Made by a program: the position numbers and the translations under genes | Part shown: piece by piece, positions 23,879 to 35,246 of the stretch | Layout: each line of letters starts with the position of its first letter | How positions within the stretch are numbered: position 1 is the first letter of the stretch | Assembly (NCBI GenBank): GCA_034359265.1 | Contig: CP136896.1 | Coordinates: 60,895,501 to 60,959,500 of the forward strand | DNA from: Canna indica | Taxonomy: Eukaryota; Streptophyta; Magnoliopsida; Zingiberales; Cannaceae | Direction of reading: 5' to 3' | DNA length: 64,000 nucleotides | The notes under the pieces: model-generated | Told to the model about the DNA's origin: nothing | Databases searched by the model: none | Seen by the model: only the letters and a program-made list of their open reading frames with translations

Positions 23879-25698
23879 ATGAACCTATTGAACTGGAATG
23901 TTAGAGGTGCATGGAGGAAGCCTCTGAGGGAATTTCTTACTTTTCATATTAGGGTTTCTAATGTTAAAGTTTGTATTTTGCAAGAACCTCATCTAGACAA
24001 TATTAAATCCAATAAACTTATTAGATCATTTGGTAGATCCTGGAGTGGGGTTATCCAGCCTAGCTCTAGTGGTTCAGGTGGTATTATTATTACATTGAAT
24101 ACTAAAATGGTTCAAGCTCAGGTGATATCTACTTTTGCTAAAGTTATAAACATTATAATTAAAATAGATACTTCTGAGCCTTTTCTATTATTCGTTGTTT
24201 ATGCAAGTACTGATCCTTCTCTTAGAAATGCTTTATGGAATTCTTTTATGGATCTTAATTTGGATGCTTATCCTTGGTTAATCCTAGGAGATTTTAATGA
24301 TAAATTTGGAGGGGTTCCACTTAAATTAACTAAACCTATTATTGAATTTCATAGCTTTATTCGTAACTGTGGCTTGATTAATTTAGGTTTCTCTGATCAT
24401 AATTATACTTGGTGAAATAATAGGGCTGATTTAGCTAAAATACTCATTAGACTTGATAGAGTTTTCTCCAATACTGCATGGCTTTATTTTTTTTGGAAAT
24501 GACTCTGTTAAGTATCTAAATAGAGTTACATCTGATCATGGACCCTTGCTTATTACTCTTCCTTCCATTGCTCATGTCAAGAATAATTTATTTAAATTCC
24601 AAGTTTTTTTAACTGAATGTGATGAAAGTATCACTGTTGTGGATAATGCTTGGAATTCCACCACTAGTTCTACTTATAACTCTGTTTTCACTAAGAAACT
24701 TAGTATCACTAGAGGAGCTCTTAGTTATTGGAATAAACATTCTTTAGGCAAGCTTGAGGATAATATTGAAGCCACTATTAATGACATTAACCTTGTTGAG
24801 GGTCGGAAGGGTTCTTCTTGTGCTCATGTTGACCTAGACTCTAAGTTAAGATCTCTATATAATAAGTATATTGCAATTCAAAGGAAAATTTGCCTGAAAT
24901 AGTGGTCTAAATCTAAGACCAATTGGATTCAAGATGGATAAAATAATTCTGCTTATTATCATAGAATTATTACCATGCGTAGAAGGTTAAATTTCATTCA
25001 TGTTATTGTTAATAATAATTCTATTTCTCTTTCTGATAGTAAAGACATTCTTAATGAATTTGTTACTTTTTATTCAGACCTTTGGTCTTCTATGCCTGCT
25101 GCTTTGAATAATTCTACTCTAGCCTATTTTTAAAATAATTCCTCATGACTCTTATAACTCCTTAACTTGTTCCTTTTCTGCTAATGAAATTTGGAACACT
25201 ATTAAGTCTTTTAACAATGGTAAAAGTCCAGGTTATGATGACTTCACCATTGAATTTTACAAAAAAAATTAGCATATAATTGGTGATGATTTTTGTTTTG
25301 TTTTACATGCCTTTCATGATAGTGCTACTTTACCTGAGCATTGGAACAAAACTCTATTAACTTTTATCCCTAAATGCTCTAGTCCTAAAGTTGTAAAAGA
25401 TTTTCGACCAATTGCTCTCTGCAACTTGTCTTGCAGAATTATTTCTAAGTTAATTGCAAATAGGCTTAAAAGATTCTTACCTTATTTGATTTCTATTAAT
25501 CAATTTGTCATTGTAAAAAATAAAAATATTCATGATAACATTTTGATTGTGCAAGAACTTACTCACTCTTTCTTTAACTCTAAAAGCAAGACTCATTTTA
25601 TCTTAGTCAAACTAGATTTTGAAAAAGTCTTTGACTCACTTAAATTGGAGACTATTATTAAAGTGCTATCTCTTAATGATTTTCCTATTTATGGATAA
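23879..25698 (+). pseudogene. LINE ORF2 N-terminal part: endonuclease and 5' half of RT, broken
   Basis: The APE-type endonuclease starts at ATG 23879 (MNLLNWNVRG), with LQEPHL, LGDFND and GFSDHNYTW, and continues past a TGA (24413-24415) to TSDHGPLL. The RT domain follows with NGKSPGYDDFTIEFYKK, FRPIALCNLSCRIISKLIANR and VKLDFEKVFDSL. Several in-frame stops (for example 24901, 25131, 25270) and small frame changes interrupt it. It stops at 25698, before the YADD catalytic box. Nicking and reverse-transcription activity is therefore lost. Confidence 0.88.
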
Positions 25699-26660
25699 TT
25701 ACTTAAATATATCCTGAACTATAAATTTTATCTCAAATGTATCCTAAACTTTGACTTCTCCAAATTGCATCATCAACTATCACATCTGTATCAATTGCAT
25801 CCCACCGTTAAAATTTCGTCAGCTACCTCGTTAACCGTGTGACATGGATTAAAAGAAATATTTTTTAATTCAAAATTGATTAAAAAATTATTATTTTTCA
25901 AAACTTTTTTGATGTCCACCTGTACTGCACACGTGAATTAAACAAATATTTTTTTTAAAACTACATGAATAAAAAATTATTTTTTAAAAAAAAACTATTT
26001 TGTCCACGCGTGAAGCATCTTCCCTGACCATCCTTCATTCGGCGATGCAGCATGCCTCCACCCTTCCTTCCCTGACCGGCATCTTCCCTTACCAACTATT
26101 TTTATGCTGCTTTCTAAATGATTAATGACGCAGGAAGGTAACAAGCTCGACGTCAGGCGGTCAAAGCGGGCGAAGATGGCGGCGCTGGTGGCGCTCGGTT
26201 GCGCCGTTGTGATCGGTGTCATCAACGTGGACTGGACGACCATGTTCCGAGCGCAGTGGGCCCAGCTGTTCACGACGGACGACTCCGTGCTGCGCCACGC
26301 TGCACTGGCTCTACCGCTCGTGGGCTTGTGCGAGCTTGGCAACTGCCTGCAGACGATCGGGTGATGCGTACTGCGAGGCACAGCACGGCCGACTATGGGG
26401 GGCGCATCAACCTTCTCTCCTTTTGGTGGCGGCCGACAAAGTCGAGGCAATAGAGGAAGCGAAGGGCGGGGAGGAGCTGACCAAGAACGCTGGAGCCGAT
26501 GAGCCGAGGGCAGCGGACGATGGCCTATTGCAGATATCGGGGAAGGGGATAGCGGCGGGGCTGGGGTCGCAGGTGAGGAGAGAGTGCTACATAGCGAAGA
26601 CGCGGGAGACATCAACAGGGAGGAGACCGATCGAATCAGGCCGGGGCTGGGGTCGCAGCT
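25699..26660 (+). mobile_element. Insertion in the LINE carrying a host gene fragment (Pack-MULE-like)
   Basis: LINE homology stops at 25698 and resumes at about 26661. The left 200 bases of the insert (ATATCCTGAACT, then TGTATCCTAAACTTTGACTT, and a CCGTTAAAATTTCGTCAGC stretch) resemble the arm of the foldback element at 41.4 kb (ATATCTTGAACTTTGACA, then CTCCGTCAGCAGCACCGTTA). The middle holds a MATE transporter fragment; the right part is GC-rich and unassigned. No matching inverted end was found on the right. It is therefore either a truncated gene-capturing MULE or a rearrangement that also deleted about 1.3 kb or more of LINE. Confidence 0.5.
26125..26425 (+). pseudogene. MATE (DETOXIFICATION) efflux transporter fragment
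   Basis: The plus-strand frame encodes MAALVALGCAVVIGVINVDW, a membrane-segment-like stretch, then AQLFTTDDSVLRHAALALPL and [14 protein letters not shown], a stop (26362-26364), and CVLRGTARP. In another frame GGRINLLSF follows. Plant MATE transporters have [24 protein letters not shown] and ARINLxSF in this order, so this is one exon-sized piece of a MATE gene. The stop replaces the conserved TTGC, and a frameshift follows. MATE proteins export organic cations and secondary metabolites; this copy cannot. Confidence 0.82.
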
Positions 26661-27935
26661 TTATTTACAATTGGTCATGTTTTATTGGTAATATTGTTTG
26701 TGATGATTCTTTGTGGAATGCTATTGAAGGAATCAGGTTGCCAAAGAACCTACGATGACTTCTATATTTGGACTGATGAAGATTCTGGTAACGTTTCTTC
26801 TTCATCAGCTTATCTTTTTCTTAGGAACCATAAACATCTCCTTGATGATTTAAATCTTGTTTGGGCTAAAATCTGGAAACTTGCCACTTCCCCAAAGGTA
26901 AAGTTTTTTCTGTGAAAATTTTTCCATGGCAGACTTTTAACTCACTTGAGGCTTTTTCATTTGGGTATTTTTTATTCAAAAACTTGTGTTTTATGTGGCT
27001 TTAATGATGAAACACTTGACTTTCTGTGATTGTACTTTTGCTTCTCAATTGTTGACTTTTTTGAGTTGTAAGCTTGGACTTGATTTTACCTCAAGAGAAA
27101 CACTTTTTTGAGTTGGAAGCTTTAATGATGAAACACTTGACTTTCTGTGATTGTACTTTTGCTTCTCAATTGTTGACCTTTTTGAGTTGTAAGCTTGGAC
27201 TTGATTTTACCTCAAGGGATGGGTGATGTTCTGGTAGCTGGCTGGTGCTGGATATTAATTTCTCAAGGATGATAAATTCATCAGCCACTGTTGCTAACAC
27301 TCTTTGGTTTATATGGTTCCTTAGGAATTGTATTTTGCATGGTAAAGCGATTCCTACCATTTTCAATGCTGAAAATAGAATTATTGCAAGTATAGAACAA
27401 GTATAGAACAACCTGAAGGCAATCTTACTTTAAACACTTCTCCTCTTTGGTAGCCTCCTATTTTAGGTTGGATAAAAGTCAATCGTGGTGACTCTTTTGT
27501 TGACAATGATCGTGGATCATGTTGTATATTTCGCAATCATAACAGTGTTTGTATCTCTGTTTTTTGCAATTATTTTCCTGCTACTTTAGCTATTATGTGT
27601 GAAGCTCTAGCTATTTATTATGATTTATGTTTTGCAGCCTCTAATCACTTGGATAACATCTTTGTTGAATCTGATCGTAAGATGCTCATTGATTGCCTAA
27701 ATAAGTTTTATTCGGTGTCTTGGAGATTTTTGTCCATCATTCAAGATATTTGGAGTCTTTCGATTTTTTTTAACAATGTAAAATTTTCATTTATTTTCAG
27801 AAATATAAATAAAGCTGCCCATTGTGCAACAAGTTGAGCTCGAACTAGAAAAGAGTCCAATGTATGGAGCTCGGTTAGGCCTTCGCTATTTGAGGATATT
27901 CTCCTCTTTATTGTAATTCTAGACTTATGGCTAAT
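26661..27935 (+). pseudogene. LINE ORF2 C-terminal part: zf-RVT and RNase H, broken
   Basis: Homology resumes with FIYNWSCFIGNIVCDDSLWN. The zf-RVT region follows (DDFYIWTDEDSGNVSSSSAY, WAKIWKLATSPKVKFFL, CVLCGFNDE) and then the RNase H domain. In RNase H the expected first catalytic motif VNTDGSF reads VNRGDSF, so the first Asp is shifted or lost. The Glu (MCEALAIYYDL) and second Asp (VESDRKMLIDCLN) are kept. Stops occur at 26756, 26915 and others. A short duplicated segment of about 120 bp (near 27000-27080 and 27120-27200) lies between zf-RVT and RNase H. Confidence 0.85.
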
Positions 27936-27981
27936 TAATTTAGTTTAATTTTCTTTGAGTAAAAAAAATACCTATAAAAGT

Positions 27982-30145
27982 GATTTGAAAATGTTATATT
28001 TATCAAAGAAAAAAAAAGCACTGGAAATTTATTATCCCTTCTTAATTACTAATTAAACCCTATTAATTTTCTAAATTGTTGAATTGACTATTACCAATCA
28101 TCTAATCAATTTTGATTTGACTTATTATTAATATCTTCCCACTCTTGTGCAGTGCCTCATTGTCAATTCCTGCTTTGAAACATCAATTCATTATAATTTT
28201 CTAATGCTCCATTGAATTTCACATTAATTATTTTTGGTGTCCTATCATAAGTCTTGTCAAAATCTAATTAAATCATCAATTAGCCAATGATCAAAAGTGA
28301 TATATTTATATATTTATATATTTACCATTTTCTATGTAGCATATCATTTGTTTTTCATTAATATCAATGATTAGATATCTAACTTTTTTAAAAAATATTT
28401 TATATTCTAATCTTATCTTTTAAGTTAAAAAAGAGTAAATATATATAATAAACGACAAGAGACACTATTCAATAATGCAAATAATGCGAGATGTGAAGAA
28501 AGTCAACAGCGTCGAAAATCAAACACGAAGATTGATTAACATGCACTATACATAAGAATAAAATATTCATTTATCAAGCCGTGCACAAAATGCGAGTCGC
28601 CACGTGTTAAATCAAAATTATAAACCAAGTCATAACCAATTAGAAAACAAACAGTTAACTAGCTAGCTATTATCAACTGATGAGTAAATTAATATATATG
28701 ATTGAGGTCTAGCTCATAATGAGCAATTGCTAGGAAAAGTCCAAGCAAATAGGGGTGTCAAGGTAGATGACTTTAGGGTTTCATCAAGCAAATTTGCTTG
28801 GTGGGGGGTTAAAGTGCAAGCATAAACTCATGACTAATGTTCACAATAGGATAGTTGGAAAAGGATAACTTAAATGCATGAGAGAGACCCCTCCTAATAA
28901 TCAATACACCCCCATTATTGCCACCTTAATTTCCAAACCCATCTTTAGCAAGGTCACTCTCTTCCCCAGCTATTCCAAATGAGCTGCACCAATACCTAAT
29001 TAAAATTCAATAATTAATTATGTTTATATGTGCAAGCCATATTTGAATGATATAATCAATTAGTTGCATTGGATGATAATGTATATATGCATTTAATCTT
29101 GTGAAAGTTGAAAATAAATCATTTTGTTAAGTAGTGATAAAGAGATTGAAACTACAACTTTAAATTAATTTGCTCATGAGCTACATACACATCAATCCTT
29201 TAAAATACAGCTGTCTATTAATTATTATATCATGCCAAGATGAAAAAACAAACATGCTCTCATAACTCATAAGTACTGTAGAATTAAGATAACGACATAA
29301 TGCAAACATCTTTTCTAATTAATGGATGTACTACTAACAATGTACCATATGCATGTTTGATTAATTAAGTCATTTATGGCCATTTATTAACTTAACCAGA
29401 TAGGATAGGGATAAAATAAAATAAGAAAATTAATTAGTATAATTAGATAATAAAAAAATTAAGTAAAATTTAATATTCGGTGTATGCTAGTTAAAACATC
29501 AATTTCATCTGTATTTGATATTATCACACTTTAAGCCTTCTAAGATCACTCCTTGTGGAGACGAATATCACCTAAGAGAGCGTCTGATGAGGGAATAAAA
29601 CATAAATAGATGAACAATTGCAACGGAATGTAAAAGTTTCAATAATTTTCAACATACTCAAGTATCAAAGGGTATTCATAAGCTATTAAATAAACAAGTG
29701 ACAAATAATCAAAATGAATGTCCAAATGTTCAATAACAGTGCATGTATTGATCTGAATACAAAGAATCTATGAGAACTCAAATGGAAAGAATATAGTATA
29801 TATCAAAGTAGCAACTCAAACGTCCAAAATTTTTATCTTTGTTTAGCTCCCAATATATCACACTTGTGAATTTGAAACAAACACAGAGAAAACAACTGCT
29901 GACTAAGTAGGAATGTAGGATTATGCTAGTACATCGATCACTAAGGTTTAACTCAATTGTAATGATTACACAACATGCATATCAACCTACTAACTCATAA
30001 CATTATTAGTATGATGTGATGCTACCTTTGATGCTCCAAAGGTAGTACTAAATATGTAACTCTAGTTCATGAATTCTACATGTTTTCTACTAATCATGAG
30101 CAAAATAGACCAATGGATTTTCTTTGCACTCTTAGTATTATGAGT
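27982..30145. other. AT-rich intergenic DNA, no gene seen
   Basis: About 2.2 kb of AT-rich sequence without open frames above 60 codons and without recognisable repeat ends. Nothing can be assigned. Confidence 0.55.
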
Positions 30146-30672
30146 TAGTAGCGAAGCCAGGTTCTGAAGAGGGGTGTCAAATGACACCACTAAAGTTTTG
30201 ATGACTATTCCTTGCCTTCAGACAATGAATATATATTCATCATCTATCATGAATATGGGGAATATGAATAGTTATTTGTTGTGTTTAGAACCCAATCAAA
30301 CATTATAATACGAATGGAAAGGATAGGAAATAATTATTTCATTCCTTGTTTATTCCAACAAGCAAACATGCCCTAATTATATGATAAATTAAAACCACTT
30401 AGAATCTTAGATCATATTTAGGGTTTACTTTGTTTAAAAAACTAGGTTATTATATTGAATAATATAACAAATATAGGTTAATTATTAAACTTTAACTATA
30501 TTAAAGCATCCGCAAGTTATGTAATGATTTTATAATTTTATTTGATTTTTATAAAGTAAATTATATTTTGAATTGATTAATAATTCTTATTATAAATTTA
30601 AAGTCGATTCTTATTTAATTTGAAATTTCTAAATATTGTGCCCCTAACTTTGGGGTCATGCCTTCGCCATTG
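30146..30672. mobile_element. Candidate MITE, about 527 bp
   Basis: The left side reads TAGTAGCGAAGCCAGG and the right side, reverse-complemented, CGCAATGGCGAAGGCATG, giving imperfect inverted ends around GCGAAG-C. The flanks share ATGAGT (30140-30145 and 30675-30680, with two extra bases between). The interior is AT-rich, non-coding. GCGGAGCCAG-type ends are common in plant non-autonomous DNA elements. Confidence 0.45.
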
Positions 30673-31461
30673 CGATGAGTAGTCCTTATTGTCCACTCAA
30701 GTAAGGAGAACAATTATCCAAAGATAGCATGTACACTATTAGAATTGTCGTTGTCACCGACGGCTCGGGCCGTGGCTGAACCGCCAGTGAAGACTATCAC
30801 GGACAATGCAGACCGTGACAAATCATCATCACTGATGTACGCGTCTCAAATAAGCTGTGACGGCCGACCTCTACTGTCACAACTAGTCATCAGCGACAGC
30901 CGCGTGCGCTGTTGCTGACTTAAACATATCAGTGATGGCACACAGCGATTGTCACTGATTTAAATACATCAACCGCGACTATTAGTCGTCGGTGATATCA
31001 TTAGCAACTGTGGTATTTGATTCTGCCCAGACCATCAGTCATTTACGATACGCTTTCAGCCACAGCATGGTGACGGGCAGTCGTGGATAAGCCGTGGCTG
31101 AAGTTATATCCTATAATTGAAAAAAATTAGAATTTTAAAAATTCTTGTATATAATGATATTTATACATTACAATCTATTTACAATCATATATTACAACCA
31201 CAAAACATCATACACATATATTTTCAACCAATCATATAAGTTTTACTTAAATATCATCAATCTAAGCCTCAAATCGGAGTCAAACAAGTATCAAAATATC
31301 ATATATACAACTATAAGTATATAAACAACTATAAACCTCAAACTAGAGGCAAACAAGTATCAAAATATGAAATGTAAAGTATAAACATCTATCAAGTATC
31401 TAAGCCTCAAACGAAGGCTAACAAGTGACAAAATATAATCAAAATACACGAACATACATCT

Positions 31462-31930
31462 CACGACTGCGATGGAGGCGGTGGAGTCGACAGCGACTAG
31501 GTCGGAAGCATTGATTGGGTCGAGGATGAAGACGACTGCGACATCATCGGTAGAAGACCCGAGTGAGATGCAATCTAAGTGGGGAGGGCCTGCATATTTT
31601 GCATCGTCTGTCTCAACTCATCATTCGTGCATCTCTGCTCCTCCATCGCATGTTTTTGCTCCTCTATCGTTGCTCTCTACTGTGTTAGCTCGAACTCCAA
31701 GGCCGCTATCCGGCTCTGGTCCTGCATCCGCGATGTCGGGGGCCTCTCACTCGCAGCGGGAGGGGTCGGTGCCCCAAGTGGCCCTAACACGGCGCATGCA
31801 TAGTCACTGTCTGCAAAGCCATAAACACGGTCGTGCCCATACACTCACGTCAAACTCCTCCGGCATACATCCACGCTCGATCACGGTCCTTGTGTACGTC
31901 TCCTACATGTGTTTATATTTTAAATAATAC
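31462..31930 (-). pseudogene. Transposase_24 C-terminal remnant
   Basis: Minus-strand sequence corresponding to the last part of the Transposase_24 protein: an ERG-type motif, a degraded GFADSDYACAVLGPLGAPTP stretch and the Q/S/P-rich end. It is the inverted counterpart of 37600-38079, down to the shared end TCACGACTGCG against CGCAGTCGTGA. The open plus-strand frame over it (31472-31927) is a shadow. Frame interrupted; not functional. Confidence 0.7.
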
Positions 31931-31984
31931 ACATATATAAACTATAAATAAAAATTACGTAAATCAAATAGATATAAATACTTT

Positions 31985-33562
31985 GTAAATTTGTCATCTC
32001 TTTCGACTCTACCCTAGATAAATTTATCACGATTCCTTAGATACTTATGGTTAGACGGTAGGAATCAGCGATGATAATCAAAGAAGGAAATTTTTCGACC
32101 ATTCTCAAGACTGAAGGCTTTTGAGTGTTCCATGCAATACGGACAAGAGAGTCGTCCATGCGTGCTCCAACCAGACAACATGTCGTAGGTCAGGAAATCA
32201 TTGATTGTCCACAATATAGCAGCTTGTAAAGTGAAGTTTTGCTTTCTGTGATAATCATAAGTGACAACTCCCTCAGCCCACAATATTTTCAGTTCAATAA
32301 TTAGGGATCGGAGAAACACGTTAATTTCTTTCCAAGGACCCCTAGGACCCGGAATAATCATCGAAAGATAGATAAATTCATCGTTTATACACATTGAGGG
32401 TGGTAAATTATAAACCGTTAACAACACAAGTCATACTTAATATGGAGTTTCCGAATTATCAAACGGATTAAAATATTTGTGCACAATCCTAACCTGATTT
32501 TTCTAATATTCCTAGCAAATGAATGATAACATCTATCCAAATATTTTCATGCTTCATTGTCGGATGGATGAGTCATTATTGTATCATCACGATTTCTTGT
32601 ATGTCAACTCATATAGGGGCTAGTCTTTTCCGACATGAATAACCTTTGAAGCCTCGGTGTCAGTGGAAAATACCGAAGCACCTTAAAGGAGATATTTTTT
32701 TGTCAGACCGATTTATTCTCTTTGTAACAAGGATGTTCACATACCAGGTATTGCTCCAACTGTGCATTTTCTTTATAACATAAAGTGCAGTTATTTGGGC
32801 ACATGTGTATCTTTTCGTACATAAGCCCCAATTTCCTCATCGATCAACTTTTTTGTCTTATAAAAAGTTGGCTCAAACTTGTTATCTGAAGGTAGCATAC
32901 CATTGATAAAGCATTCAATTCGATCAAACGCAACCCCGCTGATATTACAATCAGACTTGATGTTCAGGAGTTGCGTCATTGCCGAAAATCTTGAATATTT
33001 AGGATAATTCTCTTACAACGGTTCATCGGCAGCTTTCAACATCTCGTAAAATTCTGCAATCTCTTTATTGGGTAATTCAATTTGTATCGCAGGTTGTTCT
33101 TCAGTGACTTCAACTGTCATAGTATCTGGTAGCTGTACCATCTCAATCACTGACTCAACATTGTCATTTAAATGGAATTGTCCGCCGAAACTATCCAGAA
33201 TATATCATTGTTCTATAAGGATTAGGTAGATTGGAAGAAGAAACAACCACAGTAGAGGATTCACCATGAGTTTGAACAATAGGATTGCTCGATGTCTCAA
33301 CTTGACGTGACTCCACGTGACAATTCCACACAAAATATCTTGGTGTGAATCCTTTTGAATACAGATGCATTGTGACAGTTTCCCGATCCAAAAATCTTAT
33401 GTTCGAATATTTTCGGCACAGACATCGAATTTTATCACCACTAAAAAAAATTTAATTCAAGTAGGCAAAATTTAAGAAGTAAGTTACGCTTACTCGAAAT
33501 TCGTCTGTTATAGCTCCACAATCAATTCGTCGGTACATCCAACTTCGATCGCCCGACATGTT
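31985..33562 (-). pseudogene. TNP2 transposase (Transposase_21) N-terminal half, broken
   Basis: The minus strand begins MSGDRSWMYRRIDCGAITDE near 33562, the usual start of CACTA TNP2 proteins. It runs through VTMHLYSKGFTPRYFVW (33191-33391), the LLNIKSDCNISGVAFD region (32791-32979) and the conserved block YNLPPSMCINDEFIYLSMII ... ILWTINDFLTYDMLSGWSTH ... CPYCMEHSKAFSLENG (32065-32427). At least eight in-frame stops or frame changes break it. TNP2 is the CACTA transposase; this copy cannot be active. Confidence 0.85.
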
Positions 33563-34456
33563 CTGTCAAAAAGTTGGCAATATCTTTAGAAAATATCTTT
33601 AGGTGCGATGGTTCTATTCCATTCGGGATTCATGTTATTTATATTGCACTTAGAATTTCTTTTAGTCATTAACTTCACTCTAAATTTCGGCACCATCTCT
33701 CTACCGTTCTTTGAATACGCATATCATCTCGGCGCGTATATAAATGAATAATGACTAAATTTAGACTAAAAATGAATAATGACTAAAAGAAATAAACTAA
33801 GTGCAATATAAATAACTATGTTCCCAAATTATCCAATTATGGACAATTCAAGGGTTGTAAGTCGTATAAAAGATCATTTACTTCGTTTATGTGAACATAC
33901 AACCCCCGAATGGATCTAAGATTTTGCAAAATTAAAACTTGACTCGTTGATATGTACGTGAAACGTATTAACCCATCTTGATTTTTTTTCTAATTTTGTG
34001 GATGCCGGTGCGAGTCCACAACAGACGATTCCAGCGCGAGTCCATCATGGACGATTCTAGTGCGCGCGAGTCCAAAGTAGACGATTTTAAAATTATAATT
34101 ACACCCAACTAAAATTAATTCTAATATTTATTCTATCCTTGATTAACTAACCCTAACATTAAAACTAACATAAATTTAATCTAACAGCAAAAAGACAAAT
34201 TAAATCTAATTAAAAAAACCCTAATTAATTAACAAAACCAATTAAATCTAGCATTAACCCTAATTAACAAACTAATTAATAGTAATAAACAAACCTAATT
34301 AAATCTAATTAACAAATAGTTAATCTAACAATAATTTAACTAATTAATCTAATTTAAAAATAAATTAATGTATTAAAAAAATTAGATTAATTAATTTACC
34401 TTGGTGACGGCAGAAAGGGGAGAGGGAGCAGGCGGCGAGGGAGCACAGGGGGGCGG

Positions 34457-34457
<1 letters not shown>

Positions 34458-34489
<32 letters not shown>
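34458..34489. repeat. Poly-G tract, about 30 bases
   Basis: An almost uninterrupted G run sits inside the CACTA leader region, embedded in a GGC/GAGG-rich stretch (34400-34520). It produces artificial Gly-rich or Pro-rich open frames on both strands. Length is likely unreliable in assembly. Confidence 0.95.
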
Positions 34490-35246
34490 CGAGGGCGAGG
34501 GCAAGGGAGCAGGCGACGAGGGTGAGAAGGCAACATCGACGGCGTGCGAAGTCAATACAGAGGACGATCGGCTGCGGCGATAACTCGATCAACAACGGTA
34601 GAGAGAGAAGAGAGCAGGGGAAAGAGGAAGGGGCGGACGCGAACACAAATAAAAAAGTTTTTCACCGACGGCCCCTCGGCCGTCGATAAACCATGGACAA
34701 CTAATAATAGTATCAGCGACGGTCACGTAGCCCTCTCGATCTCAATCGTAGGTGACGTGTTTTTTTTATTTTCACGCCTCATTTGCGCCATCAATTAATA
34801 AGCGATGACTGCTTCTGACCATGGCTAATTACTTACTTATATCACTGATGGCCCTTTGGCCCCCGCTACTAGGTTATTTCATTTTGAGCCTCGTGTGCGC
34901 CATCACCTATGAGCGACGACCTTGGGCGGCCGTATACGAGCCATGGCTGATTGGGTTACATCAACCACGGCCCCTGCAATCGTCAAAAATTCGTGAATGG
35001 TTCTGATAGCCCAGGCAGCCGTCGGTGAGCCCCGTGGCTGATAGCTATTATTCTAGTAGTGTCCAATACGCGCCCAGATGATATGCGTATTCGAAGAATT
35101 ATAGGGAGATGCTGCCGAAATTTAGAATGGAGTTAATGACTAAAAGAAATACTAAGTGCAATATGAATAACATGAATCTCAAATGGAGTAGAACTATCTC
35201 ACCTAAAGACATTAACTAAATATATTGCCAACTTTTTGACAGAATA

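Larger units (their letters stand above)
22116..27968 (+). mobile_element. L1-type LINE retrotransposon with 13-bp TSD, defective
   Basis: A 13-bp direct repeat TACCTATAAAAGT flanks the element (22103-22115 and 27969-27981), and the right side is preceded by an A-rich tail. This is the signature of target-primed reverse transcription. Inside, in the usual order on the plus strand, are ORF1 (DUF4283 and CCHC zinc knuckle), then ORF2 with endonuclease, reverse transcriptase, zf-RVT and RNase H parts. The RT core from just after the KLDFEKVFDS motif to the zf-RVT is replaced by about 0.96 kb of unrelated DNA (25699-26660). Several in-frame stops make it inactive. Confidence 0.93.
30734..35061 (-). 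mobile_element. CACTA transposon, minus-oriented, left member of head-to-head pair
   Basis: The left end is CACTATTAGAATTGTCGTTG; the right end, reverse-complemented, is CACTACTAGAATAATAGC. Subterminal zones (30750-31090 and 34655-35040) carry GACGGC and GCCGTGGCTGA-type repeats. The coding order on the minus strand is the TNP2 N-terminal half (33562-31985) directly followed by the Transposase_24 C-terminus (31930-31462). The TNP2 C-terminal DUF4216 and most of Transposase_24 are deleted. Flanking trinucleotides GTA and TCC do not match, so the right flank has been rearranged. Confidence 0.8.

Noticed and set aside
25995..26615. 206-codon minus frame in the LINE insert
   Set aside because: It is the antisense of the MATE fragment and adjoining GC-rich DNA; Pro/Ser-rich composition is what antisense GC-rich sequence gives.
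31472..31927. 151-codon plus frame
   Set aside because: Antisense of the Transposase_24 remnant, which reads on the minus strand.
34365..34646. Gly-rich (plus) and Pro-rich (minus) open frames
   Set aside because: Both come from the poly-G tract at 34458-34489 inside the CACTA leader region.
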